Counted from the first letter of the stretch, positions 33,049 through 45,089 are shown. The stretch is DNA of 64,000 bases from Trichobilharzia szidati (GCA_944472155.2 OX235277.1:24376804-24440803), one strand, 5' to 3'. Notes: a model not told the origin generated them from the sequence alone. Numbers and translations are program-made.

Positions 33049-33089
33049 TACCGCATCGAGTAGCTCCTTCAGCGCCAAGAAATTACTAA
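33049..33089 (+). CDS. WIP-like protein, terminal exon 5
   Basis: Acceptor TATTTTTCCACAG ends at 33048, a strong polypyrimidine tract. TA completes the phase-1 codon (Val) and the exon codes for PHRVAPSAPRNY and stop TAA (33087-33089). The short proline/arginine end resembles the C-termini of WIP proteins. Phase and position fit exon 4, but a 13-residue exon is easy to match by chance, hence moderate confidence. Confidence 0.65.
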
Positions 33090-34785
33090 CTAACTAACCA
33101 ACCAACCAACCAACCAACCAAACTAACTAACTCCCTTGTTAGATGAACACAATTCACTATTAAGTAAAATGAGAAATCAATTCCTATATTATCGATTTTA
33201 TAATTTACTATACTATACCAATTACCCCAAATACTGGGTGGATCACGTGGGTGCGGCGGGGCGGGGCGGGGCGCAGCGTGTTGACGCAAAACAATCGCAA
33301 TGCGGTGTCATATACATATAATATGAATTATTTCTTCTTGTTTTACACTATCAAATACCTTAATTAACCTTTATTTGATTCTATTTTGTGTATGTTTGCG
33401 TGTGTGTCACAGTTCGTGTTTATTTTGAGTAATCTCTTGTTCTCCTGCGGTTTTTGAGCTGACAGACTTACGCACGCACTCACGCAGACAGTTGCATCGT
33501 ACAAGTGCCTTTTGCCATTCGTAATTCCTCTTCCACCTACAAGAGGTGAACAATCCTGGAAAACTTGCCTGACTGGCATCTCTTGAATGCTGCCGTGTTG
33601 TTTTTACTCCCCGTTTCTCTTGCTTCTGACGGCCAGCCCCCTCCACCCCTCGAATTTTATTTGTTGCTCTTGTTGTTTTGATTTTTATGAATTTGAAAGA
33701 AAATTTTTGCCTGTGATCCAGATAACTAACTGACTAACTGAATGACTAAATTCTTCACATTTTTCTGTCTTCTTTTGTGTGGGTTTTTCATCCTTCACAA
33801 CACACTACTCACACACAAACGCACATACACACAAACACACTGATTTCATTTGACTGACGAATGGTGAGAGAGGGAGAGAGACGGGACGGTTCGTTTTCTT
33901 CTCACTTGAAACTTGTCAACAATGTCAATCGCCTTCTTTTGTTTTTATACTTTTTCATATTCTCTGTTTTTGTAAACGAATATCTATTTCACTATTACAA
34001 TTATTATTATTACTATTAATGATATGATCATATATTCTGAAGTAAAATGTTTGTTATAAATATTGATTGATTTTATGAGAGAGAGAGAGAGAGGAGTGTG
34101 TAAAGAACTAACCAACTCGCTCACTAACTCACTCATTCACTCACTCACTAACTCATTAGCAAACTAATCAAACAAATAACTGTCTTGAGGAGAAAGCAGG
34201 CGACGAGGTCGACAATGAAGACGCCGAGGAGGTGGAGGAGGAGCAGGCGAATGAGAAGATGTTATGTGTGTGTATGTGTGTGTGTGTGTGTAAAACAAGC
34301 ACTTTTCAGAATGATCAACAAAGAAATATTTTATTTTATTTCAAATCTTGTCTTTTGTTTTGTTCTTCCACTCTTTTCATCATAGTTTGAGAATTATTAG
34401 TTAGCTAGCTAGTTAGTTACTTAGTTTGTTAGTTTGTTACTATTCAGTTGTAGTTAGTTTGTATTCTTCTCATGTCTGTCTGTCTGTATGTGTGTGCGTG
34501 CGTGTGTATGTGCTGTTTCGTTCTTTTTTGTCGCGTTTCTCTTGTCTTTTGACAGAGTGATGGGTGATATATAGAATGTTTTGATTTGTGATGAGTAATG
34601 ATTGTGTGTGTGTGAATGTTGTAATGCTGATGTGTATTCTTATTCTTTCGTATACCTTGAAATTGAGTCCAATAATCAATGAATAAGAGGAATGCGCATT
34701 TCCTTTTCATGACACAGATTATGTAAACTTCTGAGGCTTTGTTTTCATCATAATTTGTATGTATATATGCATCTGTACATTATCC
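33090..34785 (+). other. Probable 3' UTR and downstream DNA rich in simple repeats
   Basis: Begins with (AACC)n/(ACTA)n runs at 33088-33132. A G-rich island (33249-33273), (GA)n near 34078-34093, ACTC-rich repeats near 34118-34160, a GAGGAGG purine tract near 34220-34250 and (GT)n near 34266-34291 follow. No transposon recognised. I could not fix a polyadenylation site. Open frames here are repeat artefacts. Confidence 0.45.
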
Positions 34786-34945
34786 ACTATACCACTTGTG
34801 GTTCGACCCCCGGTCGATGCACCCTTATACTTCACTAGATTGGGCATGAGGTTAACAACTCCACCCCATGAGAAGAAACACCACTCCCAGTGAAACTTCA
34901 AAGCTTTAGTTTCACATCTTGTCTTCGACTCGGAATACAAAGGAA
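34786..34945 (+). mobile_element. SINE A copy, head truncated
   Basis: Starts inside the tRNA-like head (GTGGTTCGACCCCCGG) and continues with the SINE A body and tail to CGGAATACAAAGGAACTGG. Confidence 0.7.
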
Positions 34946-35269
34946 CTGGATGAGTGGACTGTCAGTTAGTAGTGTTTTTTGACATTTACCTCGGTGATTG
35001 TAGTATTGAGGGCTTAGATAATAAATAGCATTGTTTACCACCTTACCTTGGTGACACCTATTCATAGGAGATCTGTATTACATGATTTTGAATATACTTT
35101 ATTCGTGTGTTTTTTGGATTGAATTCCAGGAGGTTACATATTTCACACTGCTCAAACTGCAGTATTATTTGTGACTTTGTTTGTTTTCACAAAGCTCAGG
35201 TTACAGAGTTAGTTCACCAGGGACAATTTATGCTATAAAATTGTGCCAATTAATAAACCTTTGAGTGGT

Positions 35270-35560
35270 CCATAACATTTTGTCGATTACCCGAATGACT
35301 GATGTTGAAAGTTTGGCGGTGGATGGTGAACTAACAGTGGAATCCAGAATGCACATTCCATTCTATTTGAGACTGGTTTGAAACGATGGGTGCTGGGTTC
35401 AAGTCTCTATGATGGGAGGGGGAACACCACTACTCACTGGGAAATGCAGATGCATTCGCTAGCTGATGAGTCCCTCGGATAGGACGAAATGCATACCCTA
35501 GATTCCACCAGCTTACTTAAAAAAGTTAATCCTCAGACATCGTTGAAGCGTCTACAGTAT
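35270..35560. mobile_element. Sm-alpha-like repeat with facing ribozyme remnants
   Basis: 35333-35372 is a decayed reverse-strand hammerhead region (CAGTGGAATCCAGAATGC...). A tRNA-like part follows on the plus strand (GGGTGCTGGGTTCAAGTCTC), then a plus-strand hammerhead at 35459-35501 and the Sm-alpha 3' part. The facing arrangement repeats what is seen for element C. Confidence 0.72.
35459..35501 (+). ncRNA. Sm-alpha-type hammerhead, cleavage site changed
   Basis: Core CTGATGA (35463-35469), helix II GTCC with GGAC, GAAA (35486-35489), stem I CTAG/CTAG. The usual GTC before the cleavage point aligns with ACC, so self-cleavage is doubtful. Same layout as the known schistosome hammerhead. Confidence 0.78.
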
Positions 35561-35794
35561 AATCAACGGGGAAATCAAAATGAAATGATGTTGAAAGTTG
35601 TCTATAGCCTCTGACTTTCAGAAATATTTACACGGCAAACAGTCTCATTGAAACAGTGATGACTAATAATAAACGTCTATAGTCATCAGGCATCTTTAAT
35701 ACTAAAAGGGCATGATTTTTGATACGGGAAGGGCAGAGAACCGTATGCACTGCAGTCTTGCAAATTCAACCTCCGACGGTTAGACAAACATCAT

Positions 35795-36145
35795 GATGAT
35801 ACTAGTTATAGAACCACTGGAAAACATGGGAGTATTGGACAGCTGTTTCGCCCTAGTACCCTGAGGCTGTTCATCGGTACCCACCCACCAGGGGCTTCCA
35901 GTTACAAGCCGGGCACGTGAAAAATTCACCCAACTGAAATCCGACTCCTCAATGATCAGGTCATAAATTCCAACCTCTGCAAGTTTGCGCTATATATAGC
36001 TGAGCCACCGGCCAGTATCATATGCGAGTGACTATTCTTTTATCTCACTTGGCGAACCCCGTTGGTTACAACTAATGTTAACTTGTGATCAAGCCTGTAG
36101 CCAGTCAAATCCCTGCAAACCGACACTTGATAATATTGGTTGTAT
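35795..36145. mobile_element. Element C, inverted pair
   Basis: Minus-strand unit (ribozyme remnant near 35835-35885, tRNA-like part, then GTGACTATTC region) followed from about 36070 by the plus-strand 3' end (TTGTGATCAAGCCTGTAGCC to CCGACACTTG). Confidence 0.65.
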
Positions 36146-36429
36146 GTTAGGACACAGATATCCAGAACACTTTTCTTTTTTGCCTAGGTTCAAGGGATAT
36201 TTATTGTATGTAGGTGTGTGTATGTGTGTGGCATTGGTGATGCTGTTTGGTTTCCAAGGCTGCAGTAGGTTGTGGGGCTGGATTCGGACCTGTGACTCTT
36301 ATTGTCCGAAAGTTCAGTGCTGTGTCAGCACATGATAAAGCCAGCGATAACCCAGATTGGAGCATTTATCTTTAACTTTTAATAGACCATTATGTATTGG
36401 CATCATTAACTGATATTTATAATCTCGGA
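36146..36429. other. Unassigned DNA
   Basis: No recognised feature; includes a short GTGTGTGTATGTGTGTG run. Confidence 0.35.
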
Positions 36430-36675
36430 GCGTTGGTGGTTCTGCGGTGCAACACTTACTGGTCAACCACGCCACACGTGATCCGGGACCCAACCCCCCG
36501 TCGACGAACTTTTTTTACCTAGCTTATCCAGTATTTAACCCAGTAAAGAGGGAAGGTTGAACGTAGGGCTGACAAACCCACTCAGTAAAAATAGAACCAA
36601 CGCTACTGAAACTTCAAAGCTCTACCTTGAAGCCGCCCTATGTTCCATTGAGAATGCAAAGGAATGGATAAAGTG
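36430..36675 (+). mobile_element. SINE A copy
   Basis: Head GCGTTGGTGGTTCTGCGG with altered B box (GACCCAACCCC), then body and tail ending GAATGCAAAGGAATGG. Confidence 0.72.
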
Positions 36676-37020
36676 CTTCTTAGCTCTCAAATGTTTGTAA
36701 CAGAAATTGACGTGTCATGTGAATCAATAATCATTCGTTAGGATTGATATGCTTTAACAATGCTAACCTTAAACTATCCAGGAAACGACTTGTTACTTTT
36801 TACAGGGATAATGCAAATATGAGGTGTTTCAGATTGAACTGTTATCAGTGCTGTATTACGAGATCTTATCTTGGACAATATGTCTGTCTCTTTTGATTTC
36901 TTCTTGAAAAAAGGATCATTAAATTCTCATCATCACAGTCTGTGATTTCCAAAACAAGTATTTAGCAGTAATATTGGGTTTGATTGTGAAGATTTAATCG
37001 TCAGCATCCTTGTGAACCGT
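36676..37020. other. Unassigned DNA
   Basis: AT-rich; nothing recognised. Confidence 0.35.
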
Positions 37021-37255
37021 GCGTCGGTGGCACAGTGGTTAGGATGCTCGCCGACCATGCACATGGTCCGAGGATCGATCGCCGGCTGATCGCCGACGCA
37101 CTCCCTTACCTCGCTAAGCCAGAAATAAAGCTGGTAAAGAGGAAAGGTTGGGTATGAGGCTAGGAACCTCATTCTGTAAAAATAAATACCACTGCTACAG
37201 AAACTTCAAGCCTCTAGCTTGAAGCCCTATGTTCCACTGGGAATGTGAAGGAATT
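37021..37255 (+). mobile_element. SINE A copy
   Basis: Head GCGTCGGTGGCACAGTGG with the palindromic anticodon arm, B box GGATCGATCGC (changed), then body and tail ending GAATGTGAAGGAATT. Nearly the same length as 8194-8424. Confidence 0.82.
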
Positions 37256-37905
37256 TTAAAAAAATCCTTGTGAGCCTATTTCACCTTGGAAAGTCGGGGG
37301 GAATTATTCAGAATTACAGACACACTGACTAATCTGCGGGAGGTTCGTCCCAGGTCTGTTAGTTTTCAACGCCTGTGACTATCTGTGCGTCTGTGTGTGT
37401 GTGTATAAATTCTCGACTCAGTGTACCGCCATCGATGAATGTCTTTCCTCACATACTGAATTTAGTGGACTTATTTCTGAAATACAAATCTTTCTGAATA
37501 CTACTATCTACAAAATGGAATTTTATCGTGAACTGATGCACGGCTTGCAACACCTTAGTAGTGTTTGTGCACTGAAATCTGATTTTAAGAAAAAAAACCC
37601 AACAAACTGAGCACAGAAATATGCATTCCTTTTCAATTAGCAGTTCCTCTTCCTCCCCATTAGCTCTGCACTAATATACAGTTTTCTGTCACATCAAAAT
37701 TATATCAGTCATGTGGGTGGTTATTTTTAGTCCATAAGAATTGTAAGTTTTAGGTTTTGGGGGGTGGGGTCGGGTGGGGCGAAAATAAGAGATTGAGAGT
37801 CATCAAAACAATTAACTAGTAGATCTTAGTCAATAAGATAATTAATTTTTGAAGGAGGGAGGGAAGAGTGAAAATGGTTGCGGAATTCAAGATCATTAAA
37901 TTCGT
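37256..37905. other. Unassigned DNA
   Basis: Contains GTGTGTGTGTGT near 37393-37404 and a G-rich run near 37757-37778. No gene or repeat recognised. Confidence 0.35.
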
Positions 37906-39440
37906 AGGTGTTGATTGACTGACTGGTTTCAACATAGAACTTTGCACTGATGTGCAGCAGTTCGAGTTGCCACACTCTATGTAGCACATAAAGCAGGGGA
38001 AGAAAGTAAAAAGAAATGCAAAATAGAGACAGTAAACAGAGGTATGGGGCAAAAATTATGGTAATATCGAAGAACCATATAGTTTTATTGGATGTTATAA
38101 GTCACAAGGAGTGGATGCATCTGCGCCAGCTATTGAGGACGATTTTTAGCCATATCACCTATTGTCTCCAGATGTCATTGGTATTTATCGTCCCGAGGAT
38201 CCCAACCAGGAAGTTTGCACTTCCCTATGTGACTGGCTTAAACTCACTGTTGTGGATCTCATTGACTGATGAAGCCATGTTTTGGTTTGACCACCACTGG
38301 CTCTTTTCCAACCTAACCCTATATCAGCTAACATTGCCCGTCAATCGAGGAAGGCGATGGCTAGGCATGCGTAACGCATATCTTAACCATCTCAATCGAT
38401 GTAACTTCACAGCCTCGTCTATTGATTTCCCCTCTTTACCTAGCACTTGACCGAAGCCTAACCTCAATAGTGCTCACTCTATTATACCATTTCACACAGG
38501 AGATAGAACGCAGGCACCTATGATCGAAGACAGCTGATCTTTTCATGTCTTCCACTCTCAATGGCCAGGTCTCACAGCGATAAAGAAGGCAGAAGCGGAC
38601 TGCTGAGCAGTGCACATGTCTCTTAGTCGATGGCCGGATATCACTTCTACGCCAGAGATGGCGTAAGCTGGCGGGTGTATGCTAAACGAGCCCTGTGTAT
38701 CCGTGCTGAGATTTTGACAGCGATCAACCCGTTGGGAGCTGATTCAACTTCCCAAATAAGTGAAGCGGTCAATGTGCTCTACCACTTCATTCCCTATCTT
38801 TAAGCTAGGAGTCGATGTAGTCCATTCCAGCCCTGTAGCATTATCTTATATTTGGCTGGAGCGAATCGCATGGCAAACATGCGCAGATTGCAACTCAAGA
38901 TGTTCAGAAGACTGCATTTTGTCAGCGTCTTCACCTAGAAGGACTATATCATCTGTACATTCTAAGTCAACGAGATTATCCTTTGGTGGTAACAAGTCAA
39001 TCCCTGAGTCGCTGAAGTCACGTAGGGTTAAGTCCATTAGTACATCTATGATGAAATTGAATAGAGATGGGGATAGGGCGCATCCCTGATGGACACCACT
39101 AGTTGTCACCAGTTTAGATGACAACTTACCGTAAGATCTCACCTGGCTGGCTGCATGAGTTTGAGTAGAGTGCCTTGATCAGTGCGATGTATTCTTTTGG
39201 CATTCCCTTCAGAGCCAAACATCGCCAGAGTATCTCTCGTTCGACAGAATCGAATGTCGCCTTTAGGTCAGGAAATATAACGATTGTTGGACGCCGGTAA
39301 GTATGCCTGTCACCCTCTCCAGAATCTGTCGAAGGGTGAAGATATGATCAATACACCCTATTCCTGGTCTAAAGTCTGCCTGCCTGGTTCTCTCGTGATT
39401 GTTCCTCCCGTGTGGTTACCAAACGGTTGTTAAATCACCA
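37906..39440 (-). pseudogene. LINE D, RT palm to 3' end
   Basis: Minus strand. The frame 38846-39142 reads LVTTSGVHQGCALSPSLFNFIID (RT block with QGCALSP) and LVDLECTDDIVLLGEDADKMQ, where the YADD box reads CTDD. The C-terminal region lies at 38200-38850 and the 3' region at 37906-38200. Upstream RT parts run to about 39440 with frame breaks. The longest LINE D copy in the window. Confidence 0.85.
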
Positions 39441-39734
39441 AGAAATTTGTGAAATAATGATGTCTGAGAAGGATAGAATAACCTAAGAAGAATTACGTAA
39501 GAATACTAGGATATAAAAAAGTTAGCTGAATTACCTAGAATTGTAATCATAATAAAATAACAAAGTCAAAAGAAAGTAATAAGAGGAGAGGAAAATCGTT
39601 TTTAAAACTTAATACAGTACAAATTTCTTTTGAACACACAGATTTGAACTGTTCAGATGAATTCCGTCTGCCTCTGCCTGTATGTTAAAGTCGTATACGT
39701 GGAGCATAGAAACGTTTGGGTTTTGCTTTTATTC
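39441..39734. other. Unassigned DNA
   Basis: AT-rich; no recognised feature. Confidence 0.35.
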
Positions 39735-39964
39735 TTTTACATTCCCAGTGGAACATAGGGCTTCAAGCTAGAGGCTTAAAGTTTTGGTAGCAATGGTATT
39801 TATTTTTACCGGATGGGGTTTCTAGCTTCATGGCCAACCTTCCCTCTTTACTTGTCTTATTACTGGCTTAGTTAGGTAAAGCAGTGCGTCGGTGGCCGGG
39901 GAGCGAACCCCGAACCATACGCGCGTGGTTAATGAGTATTCTACCGCTATGCAACGGAAGCACG
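39735..39964 (-). mobile_element. SINE A copy
   Basis: Tail at the left (CATTCCCAGTGGAACATAGG), head at the right (GGTGGCCGGGGAGCGAACCC). Confidence 0.78.
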
Positions 39965-40545
39965 CAAAGGTTGGGTGAAATACGATAAATAACTTTCAGG
40001 GCTTTTTTAGAGTCGATTTGATGCTGAGTATTGACGAAATGAGCTAGCATTCAGCTGCGTATAGCTTTATTCTGACCTTTACCAAACCAAGATGGGCTTT
40101 TCTGATTGTACGCCTAGTGTAACGAGCTCCACAAGAACCGCTAAACTGGTAAATATACATAAAAGAGACGAGGCAGAACAGTTTCTCTTTATTTCCTTGG
40201 ACTGAGTATTGGTTGGCTAGTGAATAAGCAACATAACTTAGCTACGTTAAAAGTCCTTTAAAACGCCCACATCAGACTCGTTGATAAAATGTCACTATTA
40301 ACATCTTCTTAGTCAAAATTATTTTACAAATTTATTGATTATGTAGTCACTTGTTGCCAACGCCTACGAACTAACCGATCTTGGATTCCGTAATTATTTT
40401 CACACACACACAACCTCCAAAACTTAGATATCTTATTGTTAAAATCTACTAGTTAATTGTTTCGATGAGCTTTAGTCTTGTATTGGACACTAGGTAGTGA
40501 CTAGTGTAATGTATCTAGTCCTATCTCTGGAACAGACTGAACATC
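39965..40545. other. Unassigned DNA
   Basis: No recognised feature. Confidence 0.35.
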
Positions 40546-41265
40546 AGCGTATTAGATAGTTGAAGCCAATCGGCAGGAAGCCTTGGACCTAGGTTTCGTG
40601 CTAGTTGGCACTCGTCAGCAAGGTGTATCCGCAACCTTGAAGGAACACTCATGTCCCTTCTGAGATTCGAACCCGCGTCACACAGTGCTGACCTCATCGG
40701 TGTTCTGATGAGATTTCATTTATATGTAAGAGGAATAAACCACTTGAAATGGACGTGTTGTATTGGCCAACCAGGAAAATACCTTGAGTTTAATACCTGT
40801 CATCTTGCCTTCTTGTTTGGAGGACATCAAGAAATGATTAATGTTATGTTGTTATCTCTTTTTCCTATGTGAAATTAATTTGTGGGTGAACCTCCCCGCC
40901 CATATTGAACATTTTCAGAAGGATGTCATTATCGATTTCATTCCTTATCGAAAGATAAAACTATCACCTGTGCATCTACAGTACAATGAGACTTTGATGG
41001 TTGGAGGCAATTGGCCACAGGAAGCCTTGGACTACCTAGGTTTCCTCACTCACTCGTCAGCAAGGCGTATCTGTAACCTTGAAGGAACGTGGTAACGTCT
41101 CTGACTGCAGATGGCTTCGGGTGATGCGGGTTTGAATGTCAGAAGGGACATGAGTGTTCCTTCAGGGTTGCAGATACGCCTTGCTGACTGGTGAGTGCCA
41201 ACTAGCACGAAACCTAGGTCAGTGGGGTGGGCTTCCTACCGATTGCCTCCAAACATCTAATATGA
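40546..41265. repeat. Dispersed repeat F, three copies including an inverted pair
   Basis: Plus copies at 40560-40700 and 40995-41095 and a minus copy at 41105-41262 share CACTCGTCAGCAAGGYGTAT, CAACCTTGAAGGAAC and a TTCGAACCCGCGTCA-like B-box segment. The last two copies face each other across about 10 bp. Related sequence occurs at 13590-13720 and 44270-44370. Function unknown; the B-box-like part suggests a tRNA-derived SINE. Confidence 0.6.
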
Positions 41266-41639
41266 CCTTTAGTCTCTTATTTACGACCTCTTTGACTGAT
41301 GTAATTTGATGTGAAATAAACTGTATATTGGTGTAGAGCTTATGATAAGGGTGAACTGCTAATTAAAAATGAATGCATATTTCTTTGCTCAATTTGTTGT
41401 TAGTTTCTAAATGGGTAAATGACTGAAATCCTATTTTGAAATTTATAGAACGTTTAACGATCTCATGAAGTATAAGTTACTGCTTAGTCATCAATCATTT
41501 GACTAAATTTATGCATATTTCACGAAACCTATTAAGTTTACCATATCACATAACCATCCAGCTGTTTCATCAATCAATAACACCCATCCTCAGATTTGTG
41601 TAACAGGTCAGCGTTGAGATATTCACAGTGACTTATTAT
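41266..41639. other. Unassigned DNA
   Basis: AT-rich; nothing recognised. Confidence 0.35.
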
Positions 41640-42965
41640 TATTGTTATTACTGTTCCCTTGGGTTCCGAGTGGAACATACGGCTTCAACGACACATCTCC
41701 GCTTTGTTCTGTTTTCTGCTGTCCTCTTCGGCTGGCTGCACGATTGACCAAATTCTCTCGTCTCTTCCTCACACGATCTCCTCCATGTCACCCTCGCTCT
41801 GAGGACTCACTCGTCACTTCTCAAGTGGATTCCACTCGAGTGATGGCCTGGTGTGCGATTTCATTCGGCGGTCTCCTCAATGTATGCCCGATCCACCTCT
41901 ATTTTCTCCTACATATTGGTTGAGTGGTCGGCTCTTGTTTGGTTTGTTCGCAGCCAAAGTGTCTTGTTGCTAATTCTTTCTGACTAGCCATTTGATCTTC
42001 AGTATGGAACCAGTGAAGTGGGCAGCTGTTGATGAAAGTCTGCAACCTCTTGGAAATCCTTTCCATAACACGCGATGCAATTTTCTGATGCGTAAAGAAG
42101 AACCGACTCTACATTTGTGTTGAAAATCCGAATCTTGTTCTGTTTGCATGCTGAGTGCAGAGGATTTCCAGATTTCAGGTTGATGAAGCGTATCTTGCCT
42201 TTCCGATCCCCTATGGCTCGCTTTTACATCTTCATCCGTTCCGAGTGCCTGTAGTTGAAACAATGCTTCCTAGATAAGTGAAGGAAGTAACCTCTGTCAA
42301 ATCTCTCCCAATGATGGTGACTGGTGCTGTTCGTTGGTCGTTTTCATCACCTCCATCCTCTCAATATCCACTTGGAGTACTGTCTTCTGTGGCTGCTTCA
42401 CCAGCCAATTTGCTGGTTTTCTCCTGCAAGTTTTCGAGTTTGTATGGCGTTAGACATATGTCATCTGCGAAATCCAGATGTTCTAGAGTCTTCTTATCGG
42501 TGGTCCAACGTATTCCTGACTCCTCGCCCTGAGCAGTCTGACGCATAATCTAGACCACCACAACTATGAATATCATCGGTGATAATAGGCGGGCAGCTTT
42601 GTCTCACTCCTGTATGCACTTAGAACACTTCTCTGAGTTTCCCGTTGTGGATCACTTGACACGTGGCACTGCCATATAGCCAGCTGTTGAATGAGGTTGA
42701 CAAAGACTTGAGGTACACCGAAGTATTGAAGTAGTTTCCAAATTATCTCTCGGTCTACGCTGTCTGAGGTCTTTCCGAAGTCGATGAAATTGAGGAAGAG
42801 CTTTGACTGCCATTCTATGCTTTGTTCTATGATGAAGATGCGTAGAGTTACAAGTTGATGGGCACATGATTTGCCTTAGCTGAATCCAGTTTGTTCTGTG
42901 GGGACGGAGTTCTGTATCCAGTGCATCCTTTATTCTTTCCAAGATGATGCGACTTAGTATTATAC
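41640..42965 (-). pseudogene. RTE-type LINE, RT to 3' end
   Basis: Minus strand, about 1.3 kb. The frame 42361-42546 reads LEHLDFADDICLTPYKLENLQ, so the RT catalytic FADD box is present. 42652-42942 covers the RT fingers/palm (the LRPHRTNWIQ.. region) out of frame. The 3' end with CCCTTGGGTTCCGAGTGG lies at 41653. Several frameshifts. Confidence 0.82.
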
Positions 42966-43069
42966 TTGGCGTGACTTACATTACACTAACATGCATTGCG
43001 CTGCTGTGTAATTGTATGACGGCTTGACAATGAAATACAGTCACTCTGTGTGGATTCGATTGGTCACCG

Positions 43070-43180
43070 GTTCAGTCACAAGTTGAAATCAGCTAGAAAA
43101 TTATTGGAAAACCACTAGGAAGTACTGGATAACTGTTTCATCCTGGCTTGACTAGCGGTTGCTGTCTCTCCCTCCCTCCC

Positions 43181-43216
<36 letters not shown>

Positions 43217-43400
43217 CACTAATCCGCAGAATTGGAATTCATGGGCTTTTGAGGAATCGGGTCCCAGTGGCTGAATGGTCTACGAGTCCTCCTTGTAACC
43301 GGAAGGTCCTGCATTCGATCTCCAGTGAGTGGGTGCTGATGATGAGCCTCAAAAGACTAGAACGAAACAGCTGTCCAGTACTCTCAAAGATTTAAAAACA
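43070..43400. mobile_element. Element C, inverted pair around a microsatellite
   Basis: Minus 3' part and ribozyme piece (43080-43150), a (CT)n then (AT)n run at 43161-43216, then a plus-strand unit with tRNA-like part (GGCTGAATGGTCTACGAG), changed B box and a ribozyme with ATGATGA (C3 lost). Confidence 0.65.
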
Positions 43401-43689
43401 AAGGAGTAGTAGTTGCTTAATACTTCATAATTTCCATTGATTCACTTGCACACATAAATAAATCATATAATAAACCATCTTTCTGTATAAGTCACTCTAA
43501 TCGATTTAGGTCATTGTAAAGTCAGTCAGTTATGACCAAAAATCTATAAGTGAATGAAAAATATAAAAAAAAAAAGCTTACTGTGAACAAATCATACAAC
43601 CTTAATATGGCCGAATTGAAATAATTGAACTTTGACCTAATAAGTGTTTATATGCGGACCACCGGTTGTGATGTAATCTAATAGACATA

Positions 43690-44270
43690 GCAATCCAAAC
43701 AAATTATGCTTTATTATGTATCTGTTTATGCAGTTTCAGAACCTTATAGTGATAAATGTATTTGGACAACTGGTTTCCTAATCTATTGGGGTTCGAACCC
43801 TGAACCTTCCAGTTACAAGGAAAGCTCGTGGATCGTTCAGCCACTGAGACACGATCCAGTGTCCCATGAATTCCAGCCTCTGTCAGTGGGCGACATATAT
43901 GTATTGCAACCGCTAGCCAATGTCATAATTGAGCAATTGTTCTTTTACCTGATCTGTCAGACCCTGTTGATTACGGCTTCTCACTAGAACTCCAGATAAC
44001 TCCCTGCATAGAGCTAGTCGCTAGGGAACATCAGATTACTTATGTCGTGTTAGTTTATAGGGACTTGATTGATAACAGGCTTAATCACGAGTTGACGTCA
44101 GTCACACGACCACTGAAAAAGCATGGGAAATGCTGGACATATGTCTCGTCTCAGTTCGAAACTCCTTAGCTGCACATGCCCTTCAACGCTTCTCTAACTG
44201 ATGTCAATTCTATTTTGAACCTGTGGCCAATCAAATTGCTGCAAACCAACACTTCATATTACCTGTAATT
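43690..44270 (-). mobile_element. Element C, head-to-tail partial dimer
   Basis: First unit: ribozyme remnant at 43760, B box GGTTCGAACCC at 43790-43800, 5' part to about 44020. Then TTAGTTTATAGGGACTTGATTG starts the 3' end of the next unit, with its ribozyme remnant at 44130-44185. GGAC markers at 43763 and 44135 give a period of 372 bp. Confidence 0.68.
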
Positions 44271-44499
44271 ATTAAGACCCAAGTTTCGTGCTTATTGGCA
44301 CTCATCAGCAGGCCTTTTTCAGCAAACTCTGCCGGAATTTATATATGGCCTTTTGAGATTTGAATCCATGTCATCCATTAATACGGTCGAAGACGTTTCC
44401 ACTCAACTTTCTGACTTGATGGTTGACCTCCAGAAAGACTGCGTTGGATGCAATGATTGATTATTAAGGAGAAATCAAAGTTATGCGTCTAGTCTAGAG

Positions 44500-44930
44500 A
44501 TTTCTTGATGCCAAACTTTTGACTATATTTTAGTCATTTAATTGAATTTTAGATTTTCGCGTCTCTTGATTGAACCGAGCCGCTCGATTTCAGGTTGACA
44601 TGTCGGCTTCTTGTGCAGATGCTTCGACGATGACGACCGATGATATTAGCTAGTGCCAGTCACACCAAAATTACGAATAGGTAGAAGTTGGAATTCATAG
44701 ACTGGACAAGGAGTTGGGTCCCACTGGGTGAATAATCTACGAGATTTCCTTGTACCCGGGTGGTGCTAGGTTTGAACCCCGGTGGGTGAGCATTGACATT
44801 ATATCTCAGATTAAGATAAAACAGCTGTTCAGTACTCCGTGGTGGCTTTCAACGGTTCTCTGCATGACATGAATCCATTTTCAGGCTCGAAATAAGGGAT
44901 TGTCCACATTGACTGCATAATAAAACAAAA
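44500..44930 (+). mobile_element. Sm-alpha fragment followed by element C
   Basis: 44520-44640 matches 61205-61315 in reverse (TTGACATGTCGGCTTCTTGT), the Sm-alpha non-ribozyme part. From about 44650 a plus-strand element C follows, with B box GGTTTGAACCC and a decayed ribozyme (44790-44850). Confidence 0.6.
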
Positions 44931-45089
44931 CTAAAGATGGTGTAGTCAGAATAATAAGATAGTGAGAACAATAATAATTTTCAAAGGGCCTACGAGAAAC
45001 GCGGAGGTTATCAGCTTCTTTCACATACATGTAGTAATGAAGAATGTAAAGAAATATACTGTGCGCTTTCCTTCTTAGCTAAAGGGTTT

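Larger units (their letters stand above)
5723..33089 (+). other. WIP/verprolin-family gene, five coding exons (whole locus)
   Basis: Exons at 5723-5903, 9020-9378, 18833-19270, 25028-25484 and 33049-33089 join in frame (intron phases 1, 0, 0, 1) to 1476 nt, 491 residues plus stop. All donors begin GT (GTAATC, GTAAGC, GTAAGT, GTAAGA) and all acceptors end AG. Domain order matches WIP: polyproline (4-10), WH2 (about 28-54), KLR motif (94-98), polyproline tracts (125-147, 298-310 and about 400), WASP-binding segment (433-459), short basic/proline C-terminus. WIP proteins bind actin and chaperone WASP/N-WASP in actin assembly at the cell cortex. Introns of about 3.1, 9.5, 5.8 and 7.6 kb are packed with transposons. 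The prediction rests on splice phase and domain order; no transcript was seen. Extra small exons cannot be excluded. Confidence 0.82.

Noticed and set aside
34185..34385. Open frame with Arg-rich protein
   Set aside because: It lies on a GAGGAGG purine tract and a (GT)n run; the composition explains the open frame.
35459..35501. Fully active Sm-alpha hammerhead
   Set aside because: Core bases are present, but the U before the cleavage site and its pairing are lost, so I list it as a changed ribozyme.
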